NCBI GenBank assembly: GCA_963812885.1
Contig: CAWEWZ010000011.1
Location: 372,001-436,000 of the forward strand
Direction: 5' to 3'
From: Bog-756 sp963812885
GTDB taxonomy: Bacteria; Actinomycetota; Acidimicrobiia; Acidimicrobiales; RAAP-2
Length of the DNA: 64,000 bases
This document shows positions 1-11,218 of the stretch, in pieces. The first letter of the stretch is position 1. Each line of letters begins with the position of its first letter. The position numbers and the translations under genes are program-made. The notes beneath the pieces were generated by a model, which worked only from the letters and a program-made list of their open reading frames with translations, was not told the origin of the DNA and made no database searches.

Positions 1-77
1 CACTGTGCCCACCACGAACGCCAGTGTACCGCGGAATGCCCGTCGCACCAGGTCAAAGGCGACCGCGGCCGCTCCGA

Positions 78-1874
<1,797 letters not shown>

Positions 1875-2026
1875 GGCTGGCGTCCCTTCGAAGTCAATCC
1901 TGGTCGAGTCTCCCACGCTCCGTCCTCTCCCGCGGGCGTGCGTTTGTGACATCGTGGGCGCCAGCAGCTCTCGGTGCCCCGGTTGACGGCGGCACCCGAT
2001 CTCCTCTCGCGAAAGGACGCCACACC

Positions 2027-2491
2027 ATGGGAAAGCTCGCCGCCGGGGACAAGGCACCCGCATTCACCTTGCCCGATCAGGACGGCAAACCGGTGTCGCT
2101 CAAGGACTTCGCCGGACAGCCGGTCGTCCTCTACTTCTATCCGAGGGACGACACCCCCGGATGCACCAAGGAGGCGTGCCAGTTCAACGACAACCTGCGC
2201 GCCTTCGCCCGGGCCAAGGTGCGCGTCCTCGGGGTCTCCGGCGACAGCGCCGAGAAGCACCGCGCCTTCCGGACCAAGTACAAGCTCAAGTTCCCGCTGC
2301 TCACCGACGCCGACCATTCCGTGGGCGAGGCCTACGGGGCATGGGGCGAGAAGACCCTCTACGGCAAGAAGTCGGTCGGGGTCATCAGGTCGACCTTCCT
2401 CATCGCTCCGGACGGGACCATCGCCCGACCCTGGTACCACGTGAAGGCGGACGGTCACGCGGCGAAGGTTCTGGCCGAGCTCGAGGAGTGA
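2027..2491 (+). CDS. bcp: Thioredoxin-dependent peroxiredoxin, Bcp/PrxQ type
   Basis: Cytosolic thiol peroxidase of 154 aa that reduces hydrogen peroxide and organic hydroperoxides. The thioredoxin-fold peroxiredoxin signature FYPRDDTPGCTKEAC is present. The peroxidatic cysteine is C46, and C51 five residues later is the resolving cysteine typical of the atypical two-Cys BCP class. The ATG at 2027 is preceded by GAAAGGA. The gene is divergent from thiC and convergent with fpg, whose stop lies 20 bases away, so it is probably a single-gene unit. Confidence 0.95.
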   Translation: MGKLAAGDKAPAFTLPDQDGKPVSLKDFAGQPVVLYFYPRDDTPGCTKEACQFNDNLRAFARAKVRVLGVSGDSAEKHRAFRTKYKLKFPLLTDADHSVGEAYGAWGEKTLYGKKSVGVIRSTFLIAPDGTIARPWYHVKADGHAAKVLAELEE

Positions 2492-2511
2492 TCCCGGCCG
2501 GGCACTGAGGC

Positions 2512-3295
2512 TCAGTGCTGGTGCGCAGGGCACCACCACGAGGTCCGGCCCCCGACCGTCGACCGGACCAACTCGGCGCCGTCGCCCGGGCATCGGCCCC
2601 CGGGGTGGCGTTCGTCCATCAGGTCCCCGAGGTGCGAGCCGCCCCGCTCGGAGAGCTCGGCGATGGTCCCGACCAGATGGCGTCGGAGGCGCCGCACCTC
2701 GGCGGTGGTCAGGGACCCGGCCGGTCGCAGCGGCGACAGGCCGGACCGCCACAGCGTCTCGTCGGCGAGCAGGTTCCCGATGCCGGCCACCCGTGACTGG
2801 TCGAGCAGCCGGGCCTTGAGGGGGGCCTTCGACCCGCGCAATGCCCCGGCCAGGACCGCCGGGGTGATGGTGGCGGCATCGGGCCCGAGGCCGGACACGT
2901 CGGGATCGAGGAGGATGCCACCGAGCCGTCTCGGATCGTTGACCACCAGGGACCCACCGTCGGCGAAGCCGAGCGAGAACCGGTCCCACGCCGGGTCGTG
3001 ACGCCGCGGCGCGTACATGAGCTCGTCGACCCCCGACCTGCCGTCCACCACCAGGGTGCCGGTCATCCCGAACCGGATCCCGAGGGTCGGGGCCCCGTCC
3101 ACGTCGAGCAGCAGGAGCTTGCCGATGCGCCGGGCCGCCGTCGGTCGGTGACCGTCCAGGGCCAGGCGGACCGTCGGGCCGTCGGCTCCACCCTTGATGA
3201 ACCAGGGGTCGGGTGTGGTCGACCGAGGCGATGGTCCGCCCGACAGCACGCTCGGCCAACTGCCGGTAGCTCTCGACCTCGGGTAGCTCCGGCAC
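2512..3295 (-). CDS. Fpg/Nei-family DNA glycosylase (one frameshift in this sequence)
   Basis: Base-excision repair glycosylase with AP-lyase activity against oxidised bases. The N-terminus after the GTG start at 3295 reads MPELPEVESYRQ, giving the catalytic Pro2 and Glu3. The helix-two-turn-helix block SRVAGIGNLLADETLWRSG is clear. Reading is broken near 3215: SVDH is in one frame and PDPWFIKGG in the next. Removing one base restores about 260 aa, a normal length. The C-terminal zinc finger is not the usual four cysteines: only CPGD and CPAH remain, with a histidine four residues before the first Cys (HPGGRC). Whether it is MutM-like or Nei-like in specificity cannot be told from sequence. 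Confidence 0.88.
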
Positions 3296-3371
3296 TCAGG
3301 CCAGGGTAGCCAACCCGGGACGGCCGGCAGCCGTGCGCGGGCCCCCGGGGTTGCCTCGATAGGGTAAGGCC

Positions 3372-4496
3372 ATGCCCCCCGAAAAGCCGCACTGGGCCGA
3401 GCTGTTCACCGAAGTCGTGACGTCGGGCCTGTGCACCGGTTGTGCCGCCTGCATCGTGGCCTGCCCGTACGACGTGCTCTCCTACGACGACACCGGGGGG
3501 AGGTACAAGCCCTTCCACATCGATGCCGAAGGCGGCCCGGAAAGCTGCACCCACGGAGTCAAGGGGTGCACGATGTGCACCCGGGCGTGCCCGAGGTTCC
3601 GTACCTGGGAGACCGAGATCGACACCCACCTGTTCGGACGGGAGCGGACGGCCGAGGAGGTGGCCGGCGTCTCCACCGACACCCTGCTGGTGCGGGCCAC
3701 CGACCCGGAGACCCACCAGGCGGGCCAGGACGGCGGCCTGGTCTCGGCCCTGCTCATCTGGGCCCTCGAGCACGATGTGATCGACGCCGCCCTGGTCTCC
3801 TCGCTCGAGGGGGACGGCAGCACCTGGAAGGCGGTGCCCACCGCGGCCACCACCCGGGCCGAGGTGCTGGCCGCGGCCGGGTCCCGCTACACCTACTCGG
3901 CCAACCCGCTGGCCTACCCGCTGGCCATCGAGGCCGGCGCCGAGCGCATCGCCCTGGTCGGCATGGGCTGCCAGTCCTCGGCGCCGCCGGTCATGCAGGC
4001 CCGCAAGGCGGGCAAGATCGCCCGGCGTCTGGCCCTGACCATCGGCCTGATGTGCTCGAAGACGTTCGACGACGCCATCTTCCCCGAGCTCTTCGAGGCC
4101 AAATACGGGATCGCCCGGGCCGACATCGCCAAGATGAACATCAAGGGTGTCTTCCAGGTGTGGACCCGTGACGGCGGGTACCACGAGATACCGCTCAAGG
4201 AGGCCCACGCCTGGACCCGGGAGGGCTGTACCTCCTGTCCCGATTTCGCGGCCGAGCACGCCGACATCTCGACCGGGGGCATCGGTGCCTTCAACGACTG
4301 GACCCTGACCATCGTGCGCACCGAGAAGGGCCGGGACCTGCTCGACCGGATGATCGCCGACGGAGCCCTCGAGACCAGGCCGGGGGACGACGACCCCGGG
4401 GCCATCGCCCTGCTCCACAAGCTGGCCCGGGTCAGCCGGCGACGGTGGCCCGAGACGGCGGTCCCCATGCCCCGCCGCCTGCCGGCCAGCAAATGA
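3372..4496 (+). CDS. Coenzyme F420 hydrogenase/dehydrogenase beta-subunit (FrhB) family protein
   Basis: 374-aa iron-sulfur flavoprotein of the FrhB family, which passes electrons between Fe-S clusters, FAD and usually coenzyme F420. The N-terminus carries two ferredoxin-like 4Fe-4S sites: C21, C24, C27, C31 (CTGCAACIVAC) and C59, C66, C69, C73. The C-terminal half has the FrhB-type segments GMGCQSSAP, GLMCSKTF and GCTSCPDFAAEHADIS. No hydrogenase large or small subunit is nearby, so it probably serves another F420- or ferredoxin-linked reaction. In this family, homologues act as F420-reducing, ferredoxin-oxidising or sulfite/glutamate-linked subunits. The ATG at 3372 has GGGTAAGG upstream. 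Confidence 0.85.
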   Translation: MPPEKPHWAELFTEVVTSGLCTGCAACIVACPYDVLSYDDTGGRYKPFHIDAEGGPESCTHGVKGCTMCTRACPRFRTWETEIDTHLFGRERTAEEVAGVSTDTLLVRATDPETHQAGQDGGLVSALLIWALEHDVIDAALVSSLEGDGSTWKAVPTAATTRAEVLAAAGSRYTYSANPLAYPLAIEAGAERIALVGMGCQSSAPPVMQARKAGKIARRLALTIGLMCSKTFDDAIFPELFEAKYGIARADIAKMNIKGVFQVWTRDGGYHEIPLKEAHAWTREGCTSCPDFAAEHADISTGGIGAFNDWTLTIVRTEKGRDLLDRMIADGALETRPGDDDPGAIALLHKLARVSRRRWPETAVPMPRRLPASK

Positions 4497-4698
4497 AAAT
4501 CTCGTAATAATTTGCCGCTTAGGGGCCGTTCGGCCCTGAACGACCGCTGCACGCCGGGCCTAGGCTGGGACCCAGGAGCCCGGGCTCGGACCGGTGGTCG
4601 GGGCACCAAAGTGAAGAGCCCATTGCCTCGGATGGGCCACCGCGGTGGCCCGTCTGCGCCTCTGGGGTCCAGTCTTCGAGCCCTGGAGGGATTTCCGC

Positions 4699-7050
4699 TT
4701 GTTCGCCGCCCTGGGACGGTCCACGGTACGGTTTCGCTGGCTGATCATCGCCGGTTGGATCATCGTCACCGTGGTCCTGACTGTGTCCCTTCCCTCGCTC
4801 ACCAGCGTCGAGAAGAGCAGCAACACCCAATTCCTTCCGGCCACCGAGCCCAGTGTCCGGGCCCAGGACCTGGCCGCCCCGTTCCACTCGAAGACGCTGA
4901 GGACCACGACGTTGGTGGCCGCCACCTCGGGCCGGACGCTGACGGCGGCCGACGACACCGCCATCGACCGGGTCGAGCTGGCCATGCGGTCCATCCCCGG
5001 GGTGACCACCGTCCTCGATCAGGGGGCGTCGACCAACGGGAAGGCCCGGCGGGCCCTCATCGAAGTCCAGGTCCCGGCGGCCTCGGCCGAGCGGGACAAG
5101 GCCGAGGCCGAGACGGTGGCCGCACTGCGATCGACCTTCGCCACGTCCCAGCCGCCCCCCGACCTGGCCCTGCACCTGACCGGTGGGGTGGCCAACTCGG
5201 TCGACCAGCAGAACCAGAACGGCCACATCCAGACCCTCACCGAGCTGCTCTCGATCCTGTTCATCGTGGCCCTGCTGTTCCTCACCTTCCGGGCCCTCCT
5301 GGCCCCGCTGGTGGCGCTGCTCCCCTCGGCGGTGGCCCTCTTCGCCGCCGGACCGATCATCGCCGAGTCCACCCACCTCGGCGTGCAGGTCTCCGACCTC
5401 ACCCCGATCCTCCTCATCGTGGTCCTGCTCGGGGCGGGCACCGACTACGGGCTGTTCCTCATCTTCCGCCTGCGGGAGGAGCTCCGCCGTGGGAAGAGCG
5501 TCGACGACGCCGTGTCGTTCTCGCTGTGCAAAGTGGGCGAGTCGATCACCTTCTCCGGGTTCACGGTGATCGGGGCCCTGGCCACGGTGGTCGTGGCCTC
5601 GTTCGGGCTCTACACGGGACTCGGGCCCGCGCTGGCCATCGGGATCGCCGTGGCCCTGGCCGCCAACCTGACCCTGTTGCCCGCCCTCCTGGCCGTGCTC
5701 GGCCGCAGCGTGTTCTGGCCCCGGATCCCTGAGGTCGGAGCGCACAAAGGCGGCGCCTGGGGCCGCATCGCCGGCAAGGTGGTGGGAAGGCCGGTGCTCA
5801 CCCTGGCCATCGGGCTGGCCATCTTCGTCGGGCTGGCGGCATCGATGCTCGCCTACTCCCCCAACGGATTCAACGACCAACCGGCCCCGGCCACCTCGGA
5901 CTCCGGCCGGGGCCAGGCCATCCTGACCGCCGACTTCCCCTCGGCCGAGACCAACCCGACGACCGTGCTGTTCCGACTGGCCGCCCCGGTGTGGAGCGAT
6001 CCGGCTGTCCTGGCCGAGGCCCAGCACGGCCTGGTCGCGGTCCGGGCGTGTTCAGCGCGGTCACCGGGCCGTTGGATCCCAACGGGGCCATGGTCTCACC
6101 GACGGCACTGGCCCAGGCCCACGCCCTGCTGTCGCCCCTGGGCCCGGCCGACGGCCTGCCCCTGAGCCCACCGCCGGGCGTCGAGGTGTCGCCCGCGGCC
6201 TACGACGCCTACCTGGTCTCCTCGCAATCCATCAGCCCCGACGGGCGCACCATCCAGTACGAGACCGCGCTCCGGGCCGGGCCCCCGGACGGCACCCAAG
6301 CCGCCGCCGCCGTCCCCGCGGTGCGCACCGCGGTCGGCGTGGTGGCCCGGTCCATCGGAGCCACGGCCAGCGGCGTCGGGGGTGACGCCCCGCTGGCCGC
6401 CGACGTCGGCAGCATCTCGGGCAACGACCTGAAGCGGATCATCCCCATCGTGATGATCGTCCTGGCCCTGCTGCTGGCCATCGTCCTGCGAAGCCTGGTG
6501 GCGCCGCTGTACCTGGTGGTGAGCGTCGGCCTCTCCTACCTGGCCTCCCTGGGCCTGGCCGTGCTGGTCTTCGAGATCATCGGCGGACAGGACGGGATCA
6601 ATTTCGTCCTTCCCTTCTTCATGTTCATCTTCATCATGGCCCTCGGGCAGGACTACAACATCCTGGTCATGACCCGGATCCGCGAGGAGGCGCACCATGC
6701 CCCCATCAGGGTGGCGGTCCGCCGTGCCGTCGAGGCCACCGGCACCACCGTGACCTCGGCCGGCCTCATCCTGGCCGGGACGTTCGGCGTCCTGACCGTC
6801 ACCGGCAACCTCCAGGTGCAGGAGATCGGCCTGGGCCTGGCCGGCGGGATCCTGCTCGACACCTTCTTCGTCCGCACCCTGCTGGTGCCGTCGGTGGTGG
6901 TGCTCCTCGGCCGGTGGAACTGGTGGCCGTCCAAGCTCTCCGACGAGGACCACAGCCACGACCCGGTGACCCCCCGACGACGAGGGGCCTCAGGACGGGT
7001 GCGAAGGGGTCGAACCCCTGGTCCGGCCCCTTGCCGGCGTGTCCAACTGA
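4699..7050 (+). CDS. MMPL-family RND transporter (two frameshifts in this sequence)
   Basis: Inner-membrane exporter of the MmpL/RND superfamily, probably driven by proton motive force and moving lipids or other hydrophobic compounds. It has the duplicated RND plan. An N-terminal helix (RWLIIAGWIIVTVVL) is followed by an extracytoplasmic loop and helices with GAGTDYGLFLIFR. A second loop and helices follow with ALGQDYNILVMTR, the matching Asp-Tyr proton-relay motif. I prefer the TTG at 4699 (LFAALGR), with TGGAGGG correctly spaced, over the GTG at 4645. A missing base near 6032 (GTCCGGG, probably GTCCCGGG) and an extra C in the six-C run near 6975 break the frame. With both fixed the protein is 783 aa and ends at the TGA at 7048-7050. 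Confidence 0.88.
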
Positions 7051-7135
7051 GGCCACCGCGCCCGCCGTCGCCGACCCCGCCGGGGGACCGGACGCCGGGT
7101 CGGGCCCGGGTCGGGACAGAGTACGGTGAACGGGC

Positions 7136-7798
7136 GTGGCCAGCCGAGCGAAAGTCCCCAGCCGACCGACCGTGGTGCTCTTGGTCCGCCATGGGGCGAC
7201 GCCGACCACGGGCAAGGTGCTCCCCGGCCGGGCCCCGGGCCTCCACCTCTCCGACCAAGGTCGGGCCCAGGCCGAGGCGGTCGGCGAACGCCTGAAGGCC
7301 ATGGTGGCGGCGGGTCGGCGGCCCCCGGTGGCCGTCTACGCCTCCCCCTTGGAGCGGACCATGGAGACCGCCCGGCCCATCGCCCGGCGTCTCGGGCTCC
7401 GGGTGCGGACCGATCGGGGACTGCTCGAGTGCGAGTTCGGCGACTGGACCGGGGCCAAGCTGAGCGTGCTGGCCAAGAAGCCGGAATGGTCGCAGGTCCA
7501 GCGGTGCCCGAGCAGCTTCCGCTTTCCCGGAGGGGAGTCCTTCCCCGAGATGCAGGCCCGGATGGCCTCGGCCATCGGCCGCCTCACCCAGCTGCATCCG
7601 GGGGAGACGATCGTGGCCGTCTCCCACGCCGACCCGATCAAGGCCGCGGTGTCCACGGCGGCGGGCACGCCGCTGGATCTGTTCCAACGTCTGGTGGTCT
7701 CACCATGCTCGGTGTCGGCCCTGGCCTTCAGCGCCGCCGGGCCCCACGTGCTCACCGTCAACTCCACTGCCTCGCTGAACGAACTGGCCATCGCGTGA
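7136..7798 (+). CDS. Histidine phosphatase superfamily protein, MSMEG_4193 type
   Basis: 220-aa phosphoglycerate-mutase-like phosphatase. The catalytic RHG is at residues 18-20 (LLVRHGATPT), the second conserved arginine lies in SPLERTMETARPIA, and the second catalytic histidine is in VSHADPIK. GTG start at 7136. The stop overlaps the start of the DUF3090 gene as GTGA, so the two are translationally coupled. This gene, DUF3090 and the SCO1664-like kinase-fold protein form a conserved actinobacterial trio, often found near mshC. The physiological substrate is unknown to me. Confidence 0.9.
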   Translation: MASRAKVPSRPTVVLLVRHGATPTTGKVLPGRAPGLHLSDQGRAQAEAVGERLKAMVAAGRRPPVAVYASPLERTMETARPIARRLGLRVRTDRGLLECEFGDWTGAKLSVLAKKPEWSQVQRCPSSFRFPGGESFPEMQARMASAIGRLTQLHPGETIVAVSHADPIKAAVSTAAGTPLDLFQRLVVSPCSVSALAFSAAGPHVLTVNSTASLNELAIA

Positions 7799-8292
7799 GC
7801 GAGGCCTACGACCTCTCGTCACCCGAGCGGATCACGGTGGGCACGGTGGGCCCGGTGGGCGATCGCCTCTTTCTCCTCCAGTGCCGGCAGGGGCCGGTCC
7901 TGCTCACCCTCAAGATCGAGAAGCAACAGGTGGCGGGGGTGGCCGATTACCTGGCCCAGATCGTGCGGGACCGGCCGCGGCCCGGCCACCTGCCCGATGA
8001 GCTCCCCCTCGAGGAGCCGGCCGAGCCGGCCTGGGTGGTCGGCACCGTCGGCGTCTCCTACGACGAGGCCGACGATCGGGTCATCATGGTCATCGAGGAA
8101 CTGGTCGCCGAAGACGAGACGGGCGCCATCGCCCGCCTGTCCATCTCCCGCGAGCAGGCGGCGGCGTTCGCCATCCAGGCCACCAGGCTCGTCGAGTCGG
8201 GGCGGCCCCCCTGCCCACTGTGCGGATCGCCACTCGATCCCTCGGGACACGAATGTCCACGGACAAACGGCCACCGTCCTCCGGCGGTGTGA
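7795..8292 (+). CDS. DUF3090 family protein
   Basis: 165-aa cytosolic protein of the actinobacterial DUF3090 family. The N-terminus SEAYDLSSPERITVGTVGP and the repeated use of LLQCRQGP and TLKIEKQQV are characteristic. The C-terminus ends in a likely zinc ribbon, CPLCGSPLDPSGHECP. The GTG start at 7795 overlaps the upstream stop, and its own stop overlaps the next start, again as GTGA, placing it in the middle of a three-gene operon. Biochemical function is not established. The metal-binding tail and tight coupling suggest it works with its two neighbours. Confidence 0.9.
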   Translation: MSEAYDLSSPERITVGTVGPVGDRLFLLQCRQGPVLLTLKIEKQQVAGVADYLAQIVRDRPRPGHLPDELPLEEPAEPAWVVGTVGVSYDEADDRVIMVIEELVAEDETGAIARLSISREQAAAFAIQATRLVESGRPPCPLCGSPLDPSGHECPRTNGHRPPAV

Positions 8293-9023
8293 CCGGCTGG
8301 AGTCCCGGCGGTGCTCATGGACTCGAGAGCGCCACCGAGCTGCTGACCACCAGCGGTCTCACCGTGCTCGGACGCCTGCCATGGAGCTCGAACATGACCT
8401 ACCTGGTCAGCCTGGACGACAGCGGGGACGAGCCGCTCAACGCCGTGTACAAGCCGGCCGGCGGCGAGCGGTCGCTGTGGGACTTCCCCGACGGTCTCTA
8501 CCGTCGCGAAGTGGCCGCCTTCACCCTCTCCGAGGCCCTCGGCTGGGGACTCGTACCGCCCACGGTCCTGCGCCCGGACGGCCCCTTCGGTGAGGGCTCG
8601 CTCCAGCTCTTCGTCGAGGCCGACTACAACCAGCACTACTTCACCCTCTACGACGAGGGCGGACACGAGGCCCTCCTCCAGGCCATGTGCGCCTTCGACA
8701 TCGTGGCCAACAACGCCGACCGCAAGAGCGGCCACGTGCTCAAGGGGCCCGACGGGCGGCTGTGGGGGATCGACCACGGGCTCTGCTTCCACCGGCAGCC
8801 CAAGCTGCGCACGGTGATCTGGGACTTCGCCGAGGACCTGATTCCCGAAGGCATCCTCGCCGACCTGGAGGGCGTGGCCTCCGAGCTGCCCGACCAGGTG
8901 GCGGGACTGCTCTCGGGCCCAGAACGGGACTCCCTCCGCCACCGCGCCCGCTACCTGGTCGAGACCGGCACCTTCCCCGAGCCCCTCGGGGACCGGCCTC
9001 CCTACCCGTGGCCGCTGGTGTGA
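8289..9023 (+). CDS. SCO1664-family protein with PI3/PI4-kinase-like fold
   Basis: 244-aa protein of the actinobacterial SCO1664 family, related to phosphatidylinositol 3/4-kinases. Kinase-like features are visible: a lysine in AVYKPAGGE (K55), the catalytic-loop-like FDIVANNADRKSGHVL (N142, D144) and a DFG-like IDHG at residues 161-164. I chose the GTG at 8289 because it overlaps the DUF3090 stop in a GTGA, the same coupling used one gene upstream. An ATG at 8253 is also in frame. Its position beside a phosphatase invites the idea of opposing phosphorylation and dephosphorylation, which is inference only. Confidence 0.87.
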   Translation: MTGWSPGGAHGLESATELLTTSGLTVLGRLPWSSNMTYLVSLDDSGDEPLNAVYKPAGGERSLWDFPDGLYRREVAAFTLSEALGWGLVPPTVLRPDGPFGEGSLQLFVEADYNQHYFTLYDEGGHEALLQAMCAFDIVANNADRKSGHVLKGPDGRLWGIDHGLCFHRQPKLRTVIWDFAEDLIPEGILADLEGVASELPDQVAGLLSGPERDSLRHRARYLVETGTFPEPLGDRPPYPWPLV

Positions 9024-9062
9024 ATCCGACGGCGGAGGCCGTCGGCGATGGGGAGGCTGGAA

Positions 9063-10916
9063 CTACCGGCGCGAGCGTTGGTTGCGATGGGGGGGTGGCG
9101 GCACCTTGACCGCCTGGGCCAGGAGCGACGCGTAGTACTTGGCCCCGGCCGGATCGAGGTGGACGCCGTCGGGATAGAAGTACTGCGGATAGGCGGCGCT
9201 GTCGCCGTACCAGTTGACGACGGTGGCGTTCGGATACGACCCGGCCACCGCGGCGATGGTCTCGTTGACCTGGTCCTGCCACGGCCGCGGGACGCGGGTG
9301 TTGACGAGGACGATCCTCCGCAAGGGGCCGAAGGAATTGATCAGATCCTCCAGCTGGGAGACCGTGTAGGGACCGTTGGTGCCGAGCTCGAGAATCAGGC
9401 GGTCACCCACCGCTCCCTCGGCCTTGAGTTGGCCCACCGAGGTCTGCACCTGGTAGAGCTGCTGGCCGACCTGGGCGTCGATGGCGATGCCGGGGAGCAG
9501 CTGTTCGAGGTACGGGGCGGCATCGACCATCACCGAGTCCCCGATGGCGGTCACGTCGTGGCCGGCCGGCGGCGCGGTGGTGGTGGTCGTGGGTACGGTG
9601 CCGCCGCGCGTCTTGGGCATCGTGGTCGAAGGCGTGGTGAGGTGGTGACGGGCGGTCGGGACGATCCTGGTGATCTGCGAGGCGGGGTCGGCGGCGGACG
9701 CGGAGACCACCCCGAACAGACCGAGGGCGCAGAGCGCGGCGTTGAACGCCACCCCGATGGCCAGCACCCATCCCCACGGGCGGAGCTGAGGCCGGCTCCA
9801 GTTGTGCTGCCTGATCCGTTCCCACTGACGGCCGAGCGCCCCGTGCCGGACCGGCTGTTCGACATAGCGCCACGACAGGGCGGCGATGACCAGGGTGACG
9901 GCGGTCTGGATGACGGCCCGCACCACGTTGGGAGGGGCGTTCAGGGGGGTGGTCAGGACGATGACCGGGTAGTGCCAGAGATAGATGGCGTAGGAGCGCT
10001 CCCCCACCCACCGCAACGGCTCCCACCCGAGCACGGTCCGCAGCTGCGACCCGGGGTGGACGGTGACGCCGATGACCAGGGCGGTGAGCAGCGCCAGCAG
10101 GAACATGCCGCCTTCGTAGGGGAACGACTGGTACTGGCTGGTGCCCCAGTACATGGCGAAGATCCCGAGCAGCGCCGCGCCACCGACCATGTTGAGGAGT
10201 CGCCTGGCGTTGGGGGTGACGGCGGCGAAGGGCCGGCTGCGCGGCAACCACAGCGCCAGCGCGGCACCGATCAGCAGCGCGAAGGCGCGGGTGTCGGTGC
10301 CGTCGTAGACCCGGGTCGGGTCGGCTTCGGGGGAAGGGGAGTAGAGGACGGCCATCTCCAGGGCCGAGGCGGTGGCGGCGGCCAGGGTGACCAGGATCAG
10401 GGCCCGCCTGGTGTGGAGCCATCGGAAACCGGCCAGGATGAGGAGGGGCCACACCAGATAGAACTGCTCCTCGATGGCCAGCGACCACAGGTGCCCGAGG
10501 GGCGACGGCGGGCCGAACTTGGCGAAGTAGGAGACGTGGTGGAAGATGTACCACCAGTTGCTCACGTAGAAGATTCCCGCCGGCAGGTCGCTCCGCAGGG
10601 CCACCAGTTGGCTCCGGTCGAACAGCGTGGCCCAGCCCACGGTCACGAACAGCATGACGAAGAGGGCGGGCAGGAGCCGTCTCGCCCGACGGATCCAGAA
10701 ATGCTTCAACCCGATCCCGCGGTGGCGCCCGTACTCGGCCACCAGGAGATCGGTGATCAGGTATCCCGAGAGCACGAAGAAGACCTGCACGCCGAGCAGC
10801 CCGCCCGACGCCCACCCGAAGTTGAGGTGGTAGGCGATCACGGCCAGCACGGCTACGGCACGGATCCCGTCCAGCCCCGGCAGGTAGGGGCTGGTTCCCT
10901 CGACCGGTCTAGGCAC
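9063..10916 (-). CDS. Acyltransferase 3 (OafA/YrhL type) with C-terminal SGNH domain
   Basis: 617-aa membrane O-acyltransferase. The first about 390 residues form the multi-helix acyltransferase-3 domain, with LPGLDGIRAVAVLAVIAYH near the start, VFFVLSGYLIT, and the RRARRLLPA block. After a Thr-rich linker comes an SGNH-hydrolase-like periplasmic domain with GDSV, ELGTNGP and the Asp-His pair in DGVHLD. Such fusions acetylate cell-surface glycans: the membrane part moves the acyl group outward and the SGNH part transfers it. GTG start at 10916. The gene stands alone, and the substrate is unknown. Confidence 0.92.
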   Translation of the reverse strand: MPRPVEGTSPYLPGLDGIRAVAVLAVIAYHLNFGWASGGLLGVQVFFVLSGYLITDLLVAEYGRHRGIGLKHFWIRRARRLLPALFVMLFVTVGWATLFDRSQLVALRSDLPAGIFYVSNWWYIFHHVSYFAKFGPPSPLGHLWSLAIEEQFYLVWPLLILAGFRWLHTRRALILVTLAAATASALEMAVLYSPSPEADPTRVYDGTDTRAFALLIGAALALWLPRSRPFAAVTPNARRLLNMVGGAALLGIFAMYWGTSQYQSFPYEGGMFLLALLTALVIGVTVHPGSQLRTVLGWEPLRWVGERSYAIYLWHYPVIVLTTPLNAPPNVVRAVIQTAVTLVIAALSWRYVEQPVRHGALGRQWERIRQHNWSRPQLRPWGWVLAIGVAFNAALCALGLFGVVSASAADPASQITRIVPTARHHLTTPSTTMPKTRGGTVPTTTTTAPPAGHDVTAIGDSVMVDAAPYLEQLLPGIAIDAQVGQQLYQVQTSVGQLKAEGAVGDRLILELGTNGPYTVSQLEDLINSFGPLRRIVLVNTRVPRPWQDQVNETIAAVAGSYPNATVVNWYGDSAAYPQYFYPDGVHLDPAGAKYYASLLAQAVKVPPPPHRNQRSRR

Positions 10917-11218
10917 GGTGCGCCCGCGTCGGGCAGACGCCCACCGGGTTCAGTCGTTCGACACGGCTGCCGACCGAGAGGTGGCGCCAGGCCGACGCTC
11001 CACCGAGCCTCTCGTTCTGATCAGGACGGCTGCGGCGGCATCGAGCGGTGGGGATCACTTCCCTGAGGGATCGGAGCAAGAGGGGGAATCTTGGCCATCA
11101 TTATGGCACGCCCCTTTCGACCCCTGGTGGTCGCTCAGAGGCGCCCGATGTCCTCCGCCGGGCCCTGCCGGCCGGGCTCGACCACCCGGTCCCGCCGGTC
11201 AGCGGGCCGGTCGACCCG
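10917..11218. other. 302-base intergenic region
   Basis: Lies between the 3' end of etfA and the start of the acyltransferase gene, both on the minus strand. Apart from the GC-rich hairpin next to the etfA stop, listed separately, I see no credible gene, repeat or RNA structure. It presumably holds the acyltransferase promoter. Confidence 0.5.
11173..11218 (-). terminator. Possible hairpin terminator of etfBA
   Basis: CGGGCTCGACC at 11173-11183 can pair with GGTCGACCCG at 11209-11218, with one bulged base, starting directly after the etfA stop codon. The loop is long (about 25 bases) and GC-rich and there is no U tract, so termination activity is uncertain. Confidence 0.3.

Noticed and set aside
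1..77. Start of another minus-strand gene after thiC
   Set aside because: A GTG at 48 opens 16 codons that look membrane-like, but there is no clear ribosome binding site and the fragment is too short to support a call.
1875..2026. TPP riboswitch expected upstream of thiC
   Set aside because: The conserved CUGAGA and ACCUGAUCUGG elements are absent on the minus strand; only a GGGGCACC-like string is there.
6990..7066. tRNA-like stretch on the minus strand (GGGCGCG ... GGGGTTCGACCCC ... CGCACCC)
   Set aside because: A T-arm-like sequence and a partly pairing acceptor are present, but the total is about 67 bases, the D-arm does not pair and the anticodon loop lacks U33. The region is also explained as the end of the MMPL gene.
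9048..11066. 672-codon plus-strand open frame opposite the acyltransferase
   Set aside because: Its translation is Gly/Asp/Gln-rich without any recognisable motif, while the minus strand encodes clear acyltransferase and SGNH motifs.
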